Source: Polyangium spumosum
GTDB taxonomy: Bacteria; Myxococcota_A; Polyangia; Polyangiales; Polyangiaceae
Reading direction: 5' to 3'
Assembly: GCF_009649845.1 (NCBI RefSeq)
Contig: NZ_WJIE01000005.1
Coordinates: 1 to 64,000 of the forward strand
DNA: 64,000 nucleotides
Shown here: one piece after another, positions 16,285-25,004 of the stretch
Layout of the letters: each line of letters begins with the position of its first letter
Position numbering within the stretch: position 1 is the first letter of the stretch
The notes under the pieces: model-generated
The model's input: only the letters and a program-made list of their open reading frames with translations
Told to the model about the DNA's origin: nothing
Databases searched by the model: none
Program-made: the position numbers and the translations under genes

Positions 16285-16958
16285 CGGCGGCCTTCGGCGA
16301 TCATGCGGGCCAGATGCCGATCGAAGAGCATCATCTGGATTCCGTGGATCAACAAGGCGCAGAGGGCCGTGGGAATGGCCCAGACGGAGAGCTCGAGGGG
16401 CTCGACGAGGATCCCGTTTTGCGCGAGGAAGCCCTTGATCAGCAGGATCGAGGCGATGGCGATGAAGATATCCTCGCCGAAGAAGAGCGCGATGTTATCG
16501 GCCGCGGCGGCGTGGGCCCGCACGGACGCACGGACCTCTTCGGGGAGCGGACCGTGGTGGTGCTCGGCCGCCGCCTCGGCCATGGGGGCGATCAGCGGTC
16601 GCACCATCTGGGCATGGCCGCCGAGCGAGGTCAGGCCGAGGGCCGCGGTGATCTGGCGCAAAACGAAATACAGCAAGAGCAGCCGCCCGGCGGTGGCCGC
16701 ATGAATGGCGCCGATGAGGGCCCTGGCCCGCTCCTGCAATCCGGCCCGCTCGAGGAGCCCGATCACCGGCAGCACCACCCAGACCACGCTCACGTATCGG
16801 TTCTCCTTGAACGCCCGGCCGAAGGTCGCCACGACCTCGAGCGGCTCCATGCCGCCTGCCACCCCGGTCACGAGGGCCGCCGCCGTCACCACGAGGAGCG
16901 GGTTCTGGCGGGCCATGAAGCCCAAGACCACCACGGCGATCCCTATCAGCGACAGCAC
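16281..16958 (-). CDS. 5-oxoproline transporter, DUF969 family subunit
   Basis: 225 residues starting at GTG 16958, with GGAGGG just upstream. It has about six membrane segments, beginning with MLSLIGIAVVVLGFMA. The conserved DUF969 stretches RQITAALGLTSLGGHAQ and NIALFFGEDIFIAI are present. It is the first gene of the DUF969-DUF979-DUF2891 operon, read leftwards, with no gaps between the genes. Expected in the inner membrane as the partner of the DUF979 protein. Confidence 0.85.
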   Translation of the reverse strand: MLSLIGIAVVVLGFMARQNPLLVVTAAALVTGVAGGMEPLEVVATFGRAFKENRYVSVVWVVLPVIGLLERAGLQERARALIGAIHAATAGRLLLLYFVLRQITAALGLTSLGGHAQMVRPLIAPMAEAAAEHHHGPLPEEVRASVRAHAAAADNIALFFGEDIFIAIASILLIKGFLAQNGILVEPLELSVWAIPTALCALLIHGIQMMLFDRHLARMIAEGRR

Positions 16959-17062
16959 GCGCCCTCCCGTCCGGCCGGATGCTCCGCGGCCGGGACGAAC
17001 TCTAGCGGAGCCGGGAGGTTCCGCAATCGGGCAAATCGCCGGCCCGACGAAATCGAGGCCGT

Positions 17063-17614
17063 TCAGCGCGTGATGGGGGCCGTGGAGATCGTGAAATTGC
17101 CGTCGCCCAGGTATCGCTCGTAGATCACCGTCTTCTGCGGGTCGACCGCCTGCATCGCCGAGCGCGTGAACCCGAGCTTCGTGAGCAGGCCGATCGAGGC
17201 CGCGTTCGCGGGGGAGACGAGCGCGATCACCTTGCGGAGCCCGAACGCGCCGGCCGCGAGCCCGAGCACCGCCGACGCCGATTCGAACGCATACCCGCTG
17301 CCACGAAACTCCGGCAGGAAGGCATAGCCGATGTCGACGTCGGCGTATTGCTCGCGCTTCAAGAGCCCCGAGAGGCCGGCGAGCTCTCCCGTTCGGCGCA
17401 GCGCGACACCCCAGAGTCCGTGCCCGTGCCGTTCATAACTGACGATCGGCCCCTCGCGGAGGTACACGCCCGCGTCCTCGAGCGTCCGCACCCCCCGATC
17501 ACCGATGTGCTCGAGGAAGTCGGGGTCGTTGAGGAGGCGGAGGATGAACGGCGCGTCCGCCGGGTCGAGGTTACGGATCGTGAGCCGTTCGGTCGTCGCG
17601 AGGGTGCCCGTCAT
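17063..17614 (-). CDS. GNAT-family N-acetyltransferase
   Basis: 183 residues from ATG 17614, chosen for AGGAG seven bases upstream; in-frame starts further up give an atypical N-terminus. It has the Acetyltransf_3/RimJ-like pattern: TERLTIRNLDPADAPFILRL at the start, YAFLPEFRGSGYAFESA carrying the acetyl-CoA loop, and ANAASIGLLTKLGF near the end. These enzymes acetylate N-terminal or side-chain amines of proteins or small molecules. It stands alone between the transporter operon and the terpenoid genes. Substrate unknown. Confidence 0.85.
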   Translation of the reverse strand: MTGTLATTERLTIRNLDPADAPFILRLLNDPDFLEHIGDRGVRTLEDAGVYLREGPIVSYERHGHGLWGVALRRTGELAGLSGLLKREQYADVDIGYAFLPEFRGSGYAFESASAVLGLAAGAFGLRKVIALVSPANAASIGLLTKLGFTRSAMQAVDPQKTVIYERYLGDGNFTISTAPITR

Positions 17615-18020
17615 GATTGCGCTCCTCATGAGAACGGATCCAACGCGATGTGTCGAGTTTCGGAGAGGCTCTCGGCCGAGGAGCACGTTTTTGACGCGTA
17701 ATTTCGAGTACTTCGGTAGGCAGGGATTGTCCGTCCGTGGTAAGTCAACTGCCTGCGTGAGTTCCTCACGCGAGCGCCGGGGGCCCGGTTCGGTCCGAGC
17801 TCGTCCGGGGGCCTGCGATGTCGTAAAGGTCCGCTTTCAACGGCATGAGGGTTGGCTCGCCCGCGGAAAATTCGAGTACGAATCGAGGGTCACCATAACG
17901 AAACGATAGCGGAGTCTCGCGCGACTCGGTTGCTCCGGTATGTGCCGGAGCGCCCGCGCGACATCTTCGGCGCGGGATTCGACGCGCTGCAGGGGAGGAC
18001 TCCATCCCGAGGAGACAGCC
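17615..18020. other. Regulatory gap before the terpenoid genes
   Basis: This 406-bp gap has no supported gene and several inverted repeats: ATTCG-AGTA-CGAAT at 17870-17883 (a related TTCGAGTAC is at 17703-17711), GAGTC-TCGCGC-GACTC at 17912-17927 and GCTCCGG-TATGTG-CCGGAGC at 17932-17951. They lie 70-150 bp upstream of the synthase start, a normal place for operators or a leader hairpin. No clear -35/-10 pair was found. Confidence 0.45.
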
Positions 18021-18932
18021 ATGTTGATGCACGTCGAACCTAGCCATTCGTTCGATTTAGCTGCCTATTTGGGCAGCCGTCGAGCGAGGATCGATGCGAC
18101 GCTCGAGAGCCTGATTGCCCTCGAGGAGCCTCGTGTCCTCTTCGAGGCCATGCGGTATTCCCTGCTCGCCGGCGGCAAGCGCCTGCGCCCCATCCTGTGC
18201 CTCGCGGCCTGCGAGCTCAGCGGCGCGCGGGCCGAGGTCGCCCTCCCCACGGCCTGCGCCATCGAGATGATCCACACGATGTCGCTGATCCACGACGACC
18301 TGCCGGCGATGGACGACGCGGATTGCAGGCGCGGCCGCCTCGCGAGCCACAAGATGCACGGAGAGGCGCTCGCCATCCTCGCAGGCGACAGCCTGCTCGC
18401 CCATTCGTTCGAGGTCATCGCCCGCCACACATCGGGCGTCCCTGCCAAACGAATCCTCGCGGTCATCGCCGAGCTCGGCCGAGCCGCCGGCCCCCGAGGG
18501 CTGGCCGGCGGCCAGGTGGAAGATCTCACGCACGAGGGCAAACGGTGCGTCAGCGTGGAGACGCTCGAGGACATCCATCACCGAAAAACCGGCGCGCTCC
18601 TCACGGCTTCGGTCCTCTCGGGGGCCCTCCTCGGCGGCGCGGACGGGCCCACGAAGGGCCGCCTGCGCCGATATGCCGAGAGGCTCGGGCTCGCCTTCCA
18701 GATCGTCGACGATATCCTCGACGTCACGTCCACCTGCGAGGCGCTCGGCAAGAGCGTGGGCAGGGACGCGTCCGCCCAGAAGGCCACGTATCCACGCGTG
18801 CTCGGGCTCGCGGAGTCGACCCGCCTCGCGGAGGCGCTGATCGCGGACGCCAAGGACGAGCTCGGCTGCTTCGGCGAGCGCGCGGCGCCGCTCGTGGCCC
18901 TGGCCGAGTCGACCATCGCCGCCATCCGCTGA
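18021..18932 (+). CDS. Polyprenyl (geranylgeranyl/farnesyl) diphosphate synthase
   Basis: 303 residues from ATG 18021, with GAGGAG ahead of it. It condenses isopentenyl diphosphate with allylic diphosphates. The first Asp-rich motif DDLPAMDD (near residue 92, with the two-residue insert of bacterial FPP/GGPP synthases), the GGKRLRP substrate-binding motif and the second motif FQIVDDILD (near 229) are intact. Chain length cannot be read safely. It is the first gene of a three-gene plus-strand set with a UbiA-family membrane enzyme and a P450, so it most likely supplies the prenyl donor or cyclisation substrate for them. Confidence 0.92.
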   Translation: MLMHVEPSHSFDLAAYLGSRRARIDATLESLIALEEPRVLFEAMRYSLLAGGKRLRPILCLAACELSGARAEVALPTACAIEMIHTMSLIHDDLPAMDDADCRRGRLASHKMHGEALAILAGDSLLAHSFEVIARHTSGVPAKRILAVIAELGRAAGPRGLAGGQVEDLTHEGKRCVSVETLEDIHHRKTGALLTASVLSGALLGGADGPTKGRLRRYAERLGLAFQIVDDILDVTSTCEALGKSVGRDASAQKATYPRVLGLAESTRLAEALIADAKDELGCFGERAAPLVALAESTIAAIR

Positions 18933-18957
18933 GGCTTTGCCATCAAGGAGCTCCACC

Positions 18958-19872
18958 ATGAATGCCTCGGAAGCATCCATCACGCGCGACAAGCCGCAGG
19001 CGCGCCCCTCCATGAACCCGGTCACGCGCGAGCTGTCGCTCATGTGGGCCTTCATCTCGGGGGATCTCTCCACTGCAATCATCCCTGCGCTCCTGTTCAC
19101 GCTGGCAGCGTGGAAAACAGCGGGCGCGGATCCGGCTCGGCTGCCGGTCGTGCTCGGCCGCAGCTTGCTCTACTTCGTCCTCTATCTTTATAGTTTTTGC
19201 CTGACGAACCAGGCCACGGGTATCGAGGAGGACCGGCGCAACAAGCCGCACCGACCTCTCGTGACGGGGGCCGTCTCGCTCCGCGGGGCATGGCAGCGGT
19301 GGGTCGTGGTGATGGTGATGCTCACCCTGGCCGGCGCGTGGCTGGGGGTGCTCGAATATGCGCTCGGATGGCAGCTCATCATCGTGGCGCACAACGTCGT
19401 CCGGGGAGCGCGTAGCTGGATCGTCAAGAACCTGGCCAATTCGCTGGGGCTCGTCGTGCAGCTCGCGGCGGCCTGGCAGATGGTCACACCGCTGACGCCC
19501 GCGGCGTGGCGATGGATCGGGGTGCTGGCAGTCATCATGTTTCCCCTGATCTCCGTGCAGGATCTGCGCGACATGGACGGCGACCGCGCGAGCAACCGGC
19601 GGACGCTGCCGCTCGTGCTCGGAGAGCGCGCCACCCGCATTCTCTTGACCGTCGGCTTCGCGCTGGCGCCGCTCGTCATTCATTTCGCGCTGATGCGCCC
19701 CGCCGGCGCGCGGTGGTCGGTCTGGGCGACGGACGCCGTCCTCGGAGCCGTCTCGCTCTGGGTCGGGGCCCGCGTGGCGTGGCACCACACGTCCAGGGAG
19801 GACCACCGGACATACATGCTCTTCACGTACTGGTACTGCCTGCTCCTGATCGCGACGATCGTCGTACTCTGA
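18958..19872 (+). CDS. UbiA-superfamily prenyltransferase or UbiA-type terpene cyclase
   Basis: 304 residues with about eight membrane segments; ATG 18958 has AAGGAG eight bases ahead. The first metal-binding motif reads NQATGIEEDRRNKPHRPL (near residue 84). The classical NDxxDxxxD is changed: Gln follows Asn and the first Asp is Gly, leaving E-E-D. The second motif is intact (QDLRDMDGD, near 201). NQ...EED..NKP.RP variants are, as I recall, typical of UbiA-type terpene cyclases and their relatives rather than ubiquinone-type aromatic prenyltransferases. Its place between a prenyl diphosphate synthase and a P450, with no aromatic acceptor gene, suits a cyclase. Which reaction it does is inference. 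Confidence 0.75.
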   Translation: MNASEASITRDKPQARPSMNPVTRELSLMWAFISGDLSTAIIPALLFTLAAWKTAGADPARLPVVLGRSLLYFVLYLYSFCLTNQATGIEEDRRNKPHRPLVTGAVSLRGAWQRWVVVMVMLTLAGAWLGVLEYALGWQLIIVAHNVVRGARSWIVKNLANSLGLVVQLAAAWQMVTPLTPAAWRWIGVLAVIMFPLISVQDLRDMDGDRASNRRTLPLVLGERATRILLTVGFALAPLVIHFALMRPAGARWSVWATDAVLGAVSLWVGARVAWHHTSREDHRTYMLFTYWYCLLLIATIVVL

Positions 19873-19889
19873 AGGAATCGAGGGACACT

Positions 19890-21245
19890 GTGAGAATCGT
19901 ATATCCGCCCGGGCCCCGAGGGCTGCCGCTCGTGGGCAATCTGCACCAGATCCGCAAGGACAAGATCGCCTTCATGCTGGAGACGGCGTCCCACGGCGAC
20001 ATCGCCCATTTCCGACTGGGCCCCACCGACGCGTACCTCGTGAACCATCCCGATCACATCCGCGACGTGCTCATCGAGCGCTCGGACGTCCTCCCGAAGG
20101 ACTGGCTGCAGCGGAAGATCGTGTCGCCGTTTTTCGGCAATGGCATGCTCATCACCAACGGGGAGGAGCACGCCCGCCAGCGCCGGATGGCGCAGCCCGC
20201 ATTCCACCCGAAACGCCTCGACAGTTATGGTCGGGTCTTCGTCGAGCAGACCCTCCACGGGATCGCCGGATGGCGCTCGGGCGGCGAATACGAGATCGAC
20301 ACCGAGATGCTGAAAATGACGATCCAGAACGTCTGCTTGACATTGTTCAACGCAGACGCGACCGACATCGTGGCGCGCGCTGCCGTCGCGATGACCACGA
20401 TCATGGATCTGCTCAGCATGGAGTTCGACCTGGCGCTGCCCATCCCCATGTGGCTGCCGACGGAGCACAACCGCCGCAAGCGGGAGGCCATCCGCGAGCT
20501 CGATTCGATCGTGATGAAGTTCGCGGAGGCCTGGCGCAAGTCCGGGCAGGACAGGGGCGACCTCCTGTCGATGCTGATGCTCGCGCACGGCGAAGGACGC
20601 GGGGGGGTCACGCACGACGAGCTGCGCGATCACCTGATCGTCATGTTCGCCGCCGGACACGAGACGACGGCTTTCACGCTGGTATGGGCGTGGGTCATGA
20701 TCTCGCAGCACCCGGAGGTGGAGGCCGCGTTATGGGAGGAGGTCGACCGCGTGCTCGGCGGGCGCCCGCCGACAGCCGAGGATGTCCCCCAGCTCGTCTA
20801 TACGAGCATGGTCGTGAAAGAGACGCTGCGCCTCTATCCGGCAGGGTGGATCCTCTCGCTGCGCCAGCCCGGCGAAGACATCCGCCTCGGAGGCTACACG
20901 ATCCCGAAGGGAAGCCGCATTTTCATCTCGCCGTACGTGACGCACAGGGATCCGCGTTATTTCTCCGAACCCGAGCGTTTTCGGCCCGAGCGCTTCCGGC
21001 CGGGGCTCGACCAGAACATCCGCCGTGGGAGCTACATTCCATTCGGGATCGGACCGCGGGTGTGCATCGGCAACGGCTTCGCGATGATGGAAGCGGTGCT
21101 CATCCTGGCGACAGTGGCGCAGCGTTATCGGGTGTCGCTCTTGCCAGGGCAAACACTCGTGCCGCGTGGAAACCTCGCGCTCCGGCCGCCTCCGGGCGTG
21201 AAGGTGCGGGTCACCGAGCGGCTGCGAAGCGCTGCCGCTGCGTGA
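19890..21245 (+). CDS. Cytochrome P450
   Basis: 451 residues from GTG 19890, 17 bp after the UbiA gene, with AGGGA upstream; no membrane anchor, as for a soluble bacterial P450. All key motifs are present: I-helix FAAGHETT (near 254), ExxR in KETLRLYP (near 309), FRPERF, and the haem-binding loop FGIGPRVCIGNG with the Cys ligand near 392. The PPGPRGLPLVGNL start resembles CYP102/CYP4-like bacterial forms. In this operon it should oxidise the terpene or prenylated product of the two upstream enzymes. No ferredoxin or reductase gene is close by. Confidence 0.92.
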   Translation: MRIVYPPGPRGLPLVGNLHQIRKDKIAFMLETASHGDIAHFRLGPTDAYLVNHPDHIRDVLIERSDVLPKDWLQRKIVSPFFGNGMLITNGEEHARQRRMAQPAFHPKRLDSYGRVFVEQTLHGIAGWRSGGEYEIDTEMLKMTIQNVCLTLFNADATDIVARAAVAMTTIMDLLSMEFDLALPIPMWLPTEHNRRKREAIRELDSIVMKFAEAWRKSGQDRGDLLSMLMLAHGEGRGGVTHDELRDHLIVMFAAGHETTAFTLVWAWVMISQHPEVEAALWEEVDRVLGGRPPTAEDVPQLVYTSMVVKETLRLYPAGWILSLRQPGEDIRLGGYTIPKGSRIFISPYVTHRDPRYFSEPERFRPERFRPGLDQNIRRGSYIPFGIGPRVCIGNGFAMMEAVLILATVAQRYRVSLLPGQTLVPRGNLALRPPPGVKVRVTERLRSAAAA

Positions 21246-22400
21246 TCACCGAGGGCCTGCCAGCGTCGTCCGCTCTTCCTTCATGCGGCGTATGCAGAAC
21301 GCAAGACCGTCGCGCAGGCTCGCCAGCGTGACGACGCTGGACAGGTCGAGGCCCAGGCTGACCATGGTCTGGGCGACGGTCGGCCGGATGCCCGTGATGA
21401 TCCCCTCGGCGCCGAGCAGGCGGACGCCGGCGATGATGGAAAACAGGTGGCTCGCCGTCGCCGTATCGATGACGTCCACGCCCGTCAGATCGAGAATGGC
21501 GAAACGCGCAGAAAGACGGCTGACGGCGCCGAGCACGTCATCCATGACGCGCGCGGCGCGGCGGCTGTCGACCGTGCCCACCATGGGCAGGGTGAGCACG
21601 TGATCCCAGACCTGGATGATGGGCGTCTCCAGATTCCGGATCACCTCTTGCTGGCGCTCGATGAACGCGAGCTTCGCCTCGAGCTCGGCCTTGGCGTGGT
21701 GGAGCTCCGTGACGTCGAGCGACATGCCCACGGTCCCGGTCACATTTCCGTGCTCGTCCAGCACGGGGATGTCCCGGTTGTCCCAGTACATGCCATTGTC
21801 GGCGCTGATATGCCGGGCCATCGTGCCTCGGAGGGCCATCCGGAGGCCGGTGGTGGTCTCCGGCGGGTAGAGGTCGAGGGCGCTCTTGCCGATGAGATAC
21901 TCGACCTTGATGGCCGAGGTCTCCATGCCTTTGCCGTCGGCGTACGTGCATACGCCGTCTTTGTCGGTGGCCCAGACCAGGATGGGGAGGTTGTCGAGGA
22001 TGACGCGCAGCACCTGCTCGCGGCGACGCACGGAGGAGGCATCGGCCTCGATGTCCGCTTCCTTGGGCCGCAACGACACATACACTCTGTCACCGGAGGA
22101 GGCGCGACGCGCGTGGACCACGTAGGCCCGGCCCTTCGTGCCCTTGGCGCCGAGGAGCACCGTGAACACGGCCGAAGCGCCGCTCCTGACGAGCGCCGTC
22201 CACTCGGAGAGGAAGTGCGCGAAGTCGGCCGGATGCACCCGCTCGGACAGCGGGGTCTCGGGCCCGACGTCCCCGCCGAGCGCGATCGAGGCCGCCGCGT
22301 TCACGTAAAGGCAATGCCCTTCGCAGCTCGCAACGATCTGCGCGTCGGGATGCTCGTGGAAGAAATCTTGCAACCGTTGCGGATCGTGGGTGTTCTGCAT
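21246..22400 (-). CDS. PAS-PAS-STAS signalling protein (RsbR-like)
   Basis: 384 residues, cytosolic. Two PAS-type domains (about 15-115 and 125-240; the second has LDNLPILVWATDKDG) are followed by a coiled coil (KAELEAKLAFIERQQEVI) and a C-terminal STAS domain with the RsbR-type linker LETPIIQVWDHVLTLP. RsbR-like proteins form stressosomes that relay signals by phosphorylation of the STAS domain. Here the usual phospho-sites fall in DLTGVDVID and GIRPTVAQT, so a Thr in each region is kept. No RsbS or RsbT gene adjoins. Two shorter paralogues with the same linker lie at 25005 and 57664. It is tail-to-tail with the P450 gene, with no gap. Confidence 0.85.
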   Translation of the reverse strand: MQNTHDPQRLQDFFHEHPDAQIVASCEGHCLYVNAAASIALGGDVGPETPLSERVHPADFAHFLSEWTALVRSGASAVFTVLLGAKGTKGRAYVVHARRASSGDRVYVSLRPKEADIEADASSVRRREQVLRVILDNLPILVWATDKDGVCTYADGKGMETSAIKVEYLIGKSALDLYPPETTTGLRMALRGTMARHISADNGMYWDNRDIPVLDEHGNVTGTVGMSLDVTELHHAKAELEAKLAFIERQQEVIRNLETPIIQVWDHVLTLPMVGTVDSRRAARVMDDVLGAVSRLSARFAILDLTGVDVIDTATASHLFSIIAGVRLLGAEGIITGIRPTVAQTMVSLGLDLSSVVTLASLRDGLAFCIRRMKEERTTLAGPR

Positions 22401-22571
22401 GCTTTACCCTGAAAGCCAGACAACCCCATCCCAACATATTTTGCCGCCTGCGGCTAGAAAGAAAGCGCAGCCGGTCCGAAGCACGCCGAAGAAATCCGTT
22501 GCTTCCCTTACCCATGGCGACCAACAATGTACGGGAGCACCCTGCCGGGCGGGCGCCACGTGCTTGCACGT

Positions 22572-23489
22572 TCAGCGTTCGAGGAACCTCGCGATTGCGG
22601 AGCCGAGCCAGCGGCTGTCCTCGTATTCGGGCGAGAGGGGCTCACCCTTCATGGCGGCGACGAGCTCCCAGTACCGTAACGCGCGCGGATCTTGCGTCTT
22701 TCGTAGCTGCGCGCGGAAATCGTCGTCGAGCTCCTTGCCGTTCGCCGCCGCGCTCGCGCGGACGAACCGCTCCGCGATCACGAGGGCCTCGGCCGAATCC
22801 GGCGCCGCGCCCCGCGCCCGCGCCGCGCGCGTGGCCGCGATGGCCTCGCTCTGCGCGCGGAGCAGGGCCGCCTGGTCGACCGATTCGTCCCACGTCACGG
22901 CCGCCATCACGCGCATGTTCGCGACGAACGTCGGATCGGCGAGGATCTCGGCGAGCTCGATCCACGCCTCGAGTTGCGCCGCCGTGGCGTCGTCGGGCAG
23001 CTTGGGGGAGCTCGCCTCGATCATCCCTCGTCGCCATTCGGCGTCCATGGGCACGCCCTCGGCGACCTGCTCGTAAAAACGGGTGATGACGGCCTTGCGT
23101 TCTTCGTTCGAGAGTCGAGTCACGGTCCACAACCTCCTGAGGTCCTCTTCACTGGGCGCGGCGCGGAGCGCGGCGCGAAGCGCGGCGGCGATACACGAGA
23201 GCGAGGCCACGTGGGCCTCGACCGCCGCGAGGCGCAGGCGCAGCGCGTCCTCGAGCGACAGATCCCGGGCGAGCACCTTGCGGATCGTCGCGAGGTCGAG
23301 CCCCGCCTCCCGGAGCGTACGCACGAGCTCGACACGAACCACCTGCGCCTCGTCGTAAAGCCGATAATTGGCGCGTGATCGCCGCGCCGGCGGCAAGAGC
23401 CCCTCGTCCGCGTAAAATCGCAGCGTCTTGACGGGGATCCCCGTCCGCTTCGACAGCTCCCCGATGGTGAGGGCTCGTTTCTCGCGCAT
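22572..23489 (-). CDS. MerR-family transcriptional regulator
   Basis: 305 residues from ATG 23489 (MREKRALTIGELSKRTG), where the MerR helix-turn-helix begins; upstream in-frame sequence is not MerR-like. Residues 8-75 are the winged HTH (IPVKTLRFYADEGLLPPA, then NYRLYDEAQV), then a coiled coil and a helical ligand-binding region of about 190 residues, longer than metal-sensing MerR proteins and without a Cys cluster. A drug or small-molecule sensor is more likely. It is divergent from the GH5 gene across 124 bp, which may be its target region. Confidence 0.85.
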   Translation of the reverse strand: MREKRALTIGELSKRTGIPVKTLRFYADEGLLPPARRSRANYRLYDEAQVVRVELVRTLREAGLDLATIRKVLARDLSLEDALRLRLAAVEAHVASLSCIAAALRAALRAAPSEEDLRRLWTVTRLSNEERKAVITRFYEQVAEGVPMDAEWRRGMIEASSPKLPDDATAAQLEAWIELAEILADPTFVANMRVMAAVTWDESVDQAALLRAQSEAIAATRAARARGAAPDSAEALVIAERFVRASAAANGKELDDDFRAQLRKTQDPRALRYWELVAAMKGEPLSPEYEDSRWLGSAIARFLER

Positions 23490-23613
23490 CGCGGCCACTC
23501 TGAGGTCTCCACCTGCTGGAGAGTCAAGCGAGAAACGAGGACCGCCGAGATCGGCGCGACCACGGCTGGACGGCGGCCCCTTCGGTATCATCTTCCAACA
23601 AGGGGACAGCCTC

Positions 23614-24930
23614 ATGAGGTACTGGTTGCCGATGCTCGCCTGCGCCATGACGTTGCACGCCGAGGCCACGTCCGCCGCGGGGTTCGTGCGCGCCTCCGAG
23701 GGCCACTTCCAGCGCGACGGCAAGCCGTACACGTTCCTCGGCGCGAATTTCTGGTATGGCATGAACCTCGGCGCCGAGGGGCCCGAGGGGGACCGGGCGA
23801 GGCTCGCGCGGGAGCTCGATCGCCTCGCGGCCCTGGGGGTCACGAACCTGCGGATCCTCGCGGCGACCGAGGGCCCCGAGTCCGAGCCCTGGCGGATCCT
23901 CCCCGTGCTCCAGCCCTCGCCGGGCGAATACCACGAGGCGTCCCTCCTCGGCCTGGATTTCCTGCTGAAGGAGATGAAGGCGCGCGGCATGGTCGCCGTG
24001 GTTTGTTTGAACAATTTCTGGCCCTGGTCGGGCGGCATGGCGCAATACCTGCGCTGGAGCGGCGCGGGGCCGATCCCCTATCCCCCGCCCGAGCCCGGCG
24101 GGAGCTGGGGCGGCTATCAGGCCTATACGGCGTCCTTTTATTCGAACCCGGCCGCCGTGGAGGCCTCCCACGATCTCATCCGGATGCTGCTCGGCCGCAG
24201 AAACCATTTCACCGGCGTGCGATACACGGACGACCCGACGATCATGGCCTGGGAGCTCGCGAACGAGCCGCGGGGCGGGGCGAACGTCGAGGCCTTCAAC
24301 GCGTGGATCGAGCGCACCGCCGCGCTCATCAAATCGCTGGATCCTCGGCACCTCGTGACCACCGGCACCGAGGGGGAGACGCTCTGGCCGAGGCGGAGCG
24401 GCCTCGACCTCGTCAAGAACCACAGGTCCTCGTCGATCGATTACATCACGGCCCACGTCTGGGTCCAGAACTGGGGCATTTACGACCCGGGGCGGCCCGC
24501 CACCTTCGACAGCGCCATCCAGGTCATGACGGCCTACCTCGAGCGCCACATCGAGCAAGCGAAGATCCTCGGAAAACCCCTGGTGGTCGAGGAGTTCGGG
24601 TTCCCGCGGGACAGAGGCCGCCACGATCCCGACGCGACCACGACCGCGCGGGATCGATATTACCGCGCCGTCTTCGAAGTGGTGCTCGAGGCCATCCGCA
24701 AAGGCGAGCCCGTGGGCGGGGCGAATTTCTGGGCCTGGTCCGGGGAGGGCCGGCCGCGCTTGCCCGGCGGCCATTGGCGAAAAGGCGATGCGTTCCTCGG
24801 GGATCCACCCCACGAGGCCCAAGGCTGGTACGGCGTGTACGACACGGACCAAACGACGCTCCGCGTGATCGCAGAATATACACGAAAGATCGCCACCGGC
24901 AGACGGCGCCCCCCGCACACGAGGCCTTGA
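23614..24930 (+). CDS. Secreted glycoside hydrolase family 5, endo-beta-mannanase-like
   Basis: 438 residues; ATG 23614 has AGGGGA upstream and gives a signal peptide (MRYWLPMLACAMTLHAEATSA). The GH5 barrel shows the acid/base in AWELANEPRG (near 215) and the nucleophile in LVVEEFGFP (near 324). The opening FVRASEGHFQRDGKPYTFLG and GANFWYG are typical of subfamily 7 mannanases (endo-1,4-beta-mannosidase), which cleave mannan backbones. It acts outside the cell and suits a predatory, polymer-degrading lifestyle. There is no carbohydrate-binding module. Divergent from a MerR gene. Confidence 0.85.
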   Translation: MRYWLPMLACAMTLHAEATSAAGFVRASEGHFQRDGKPYTFLGANFWYGMNLGAEGPEGDRARLARELDRLAALGVTNLRILAATEGPESEPWRILPVLQPSPGEYHEASLLGLDFLLKEMKARGMVAVVCLNNFWPWSGGMAQYLRWSGAGPIPYPPPEPGGSWGGYQAYTASFYSNPAAVEASHDLIRMLLGRRNHFTGVRYTDDPTIMAWELANEPRGGANVEAFNAWIERTAALIKSLDPRHLVTTGTEGETLWPRRSGLDLVKNHRSSSIDYITAHVWVQNWGIYDPGRPATFDSAIQVMTAYLERHIEQAKILGKPLVVEEFGFPRDRGRHDPDATTTARDRYYRAVFEVVLEAIRKGEPVGGANFWAWSGEGRPRLPGGHWRKGDAFLGDPPHEAQGWYGVYDTDQTTLRVIAEYTRKIATGRRRPPHTRP

Positions 24931-25004
24931 TACGTCCCCGGCGAACGTCGTACCGTGGTAGGAGCGGCCACGCGTAGCGATGCGCCGAGGAGCGAAGGCG
25001 GGAC

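Noticed and set aside
17766..18047. Small frames on both strands before the synthase
   Set aside because: No ribosome sites and they overlap the inverted repeats; treated as regulatory DNA.
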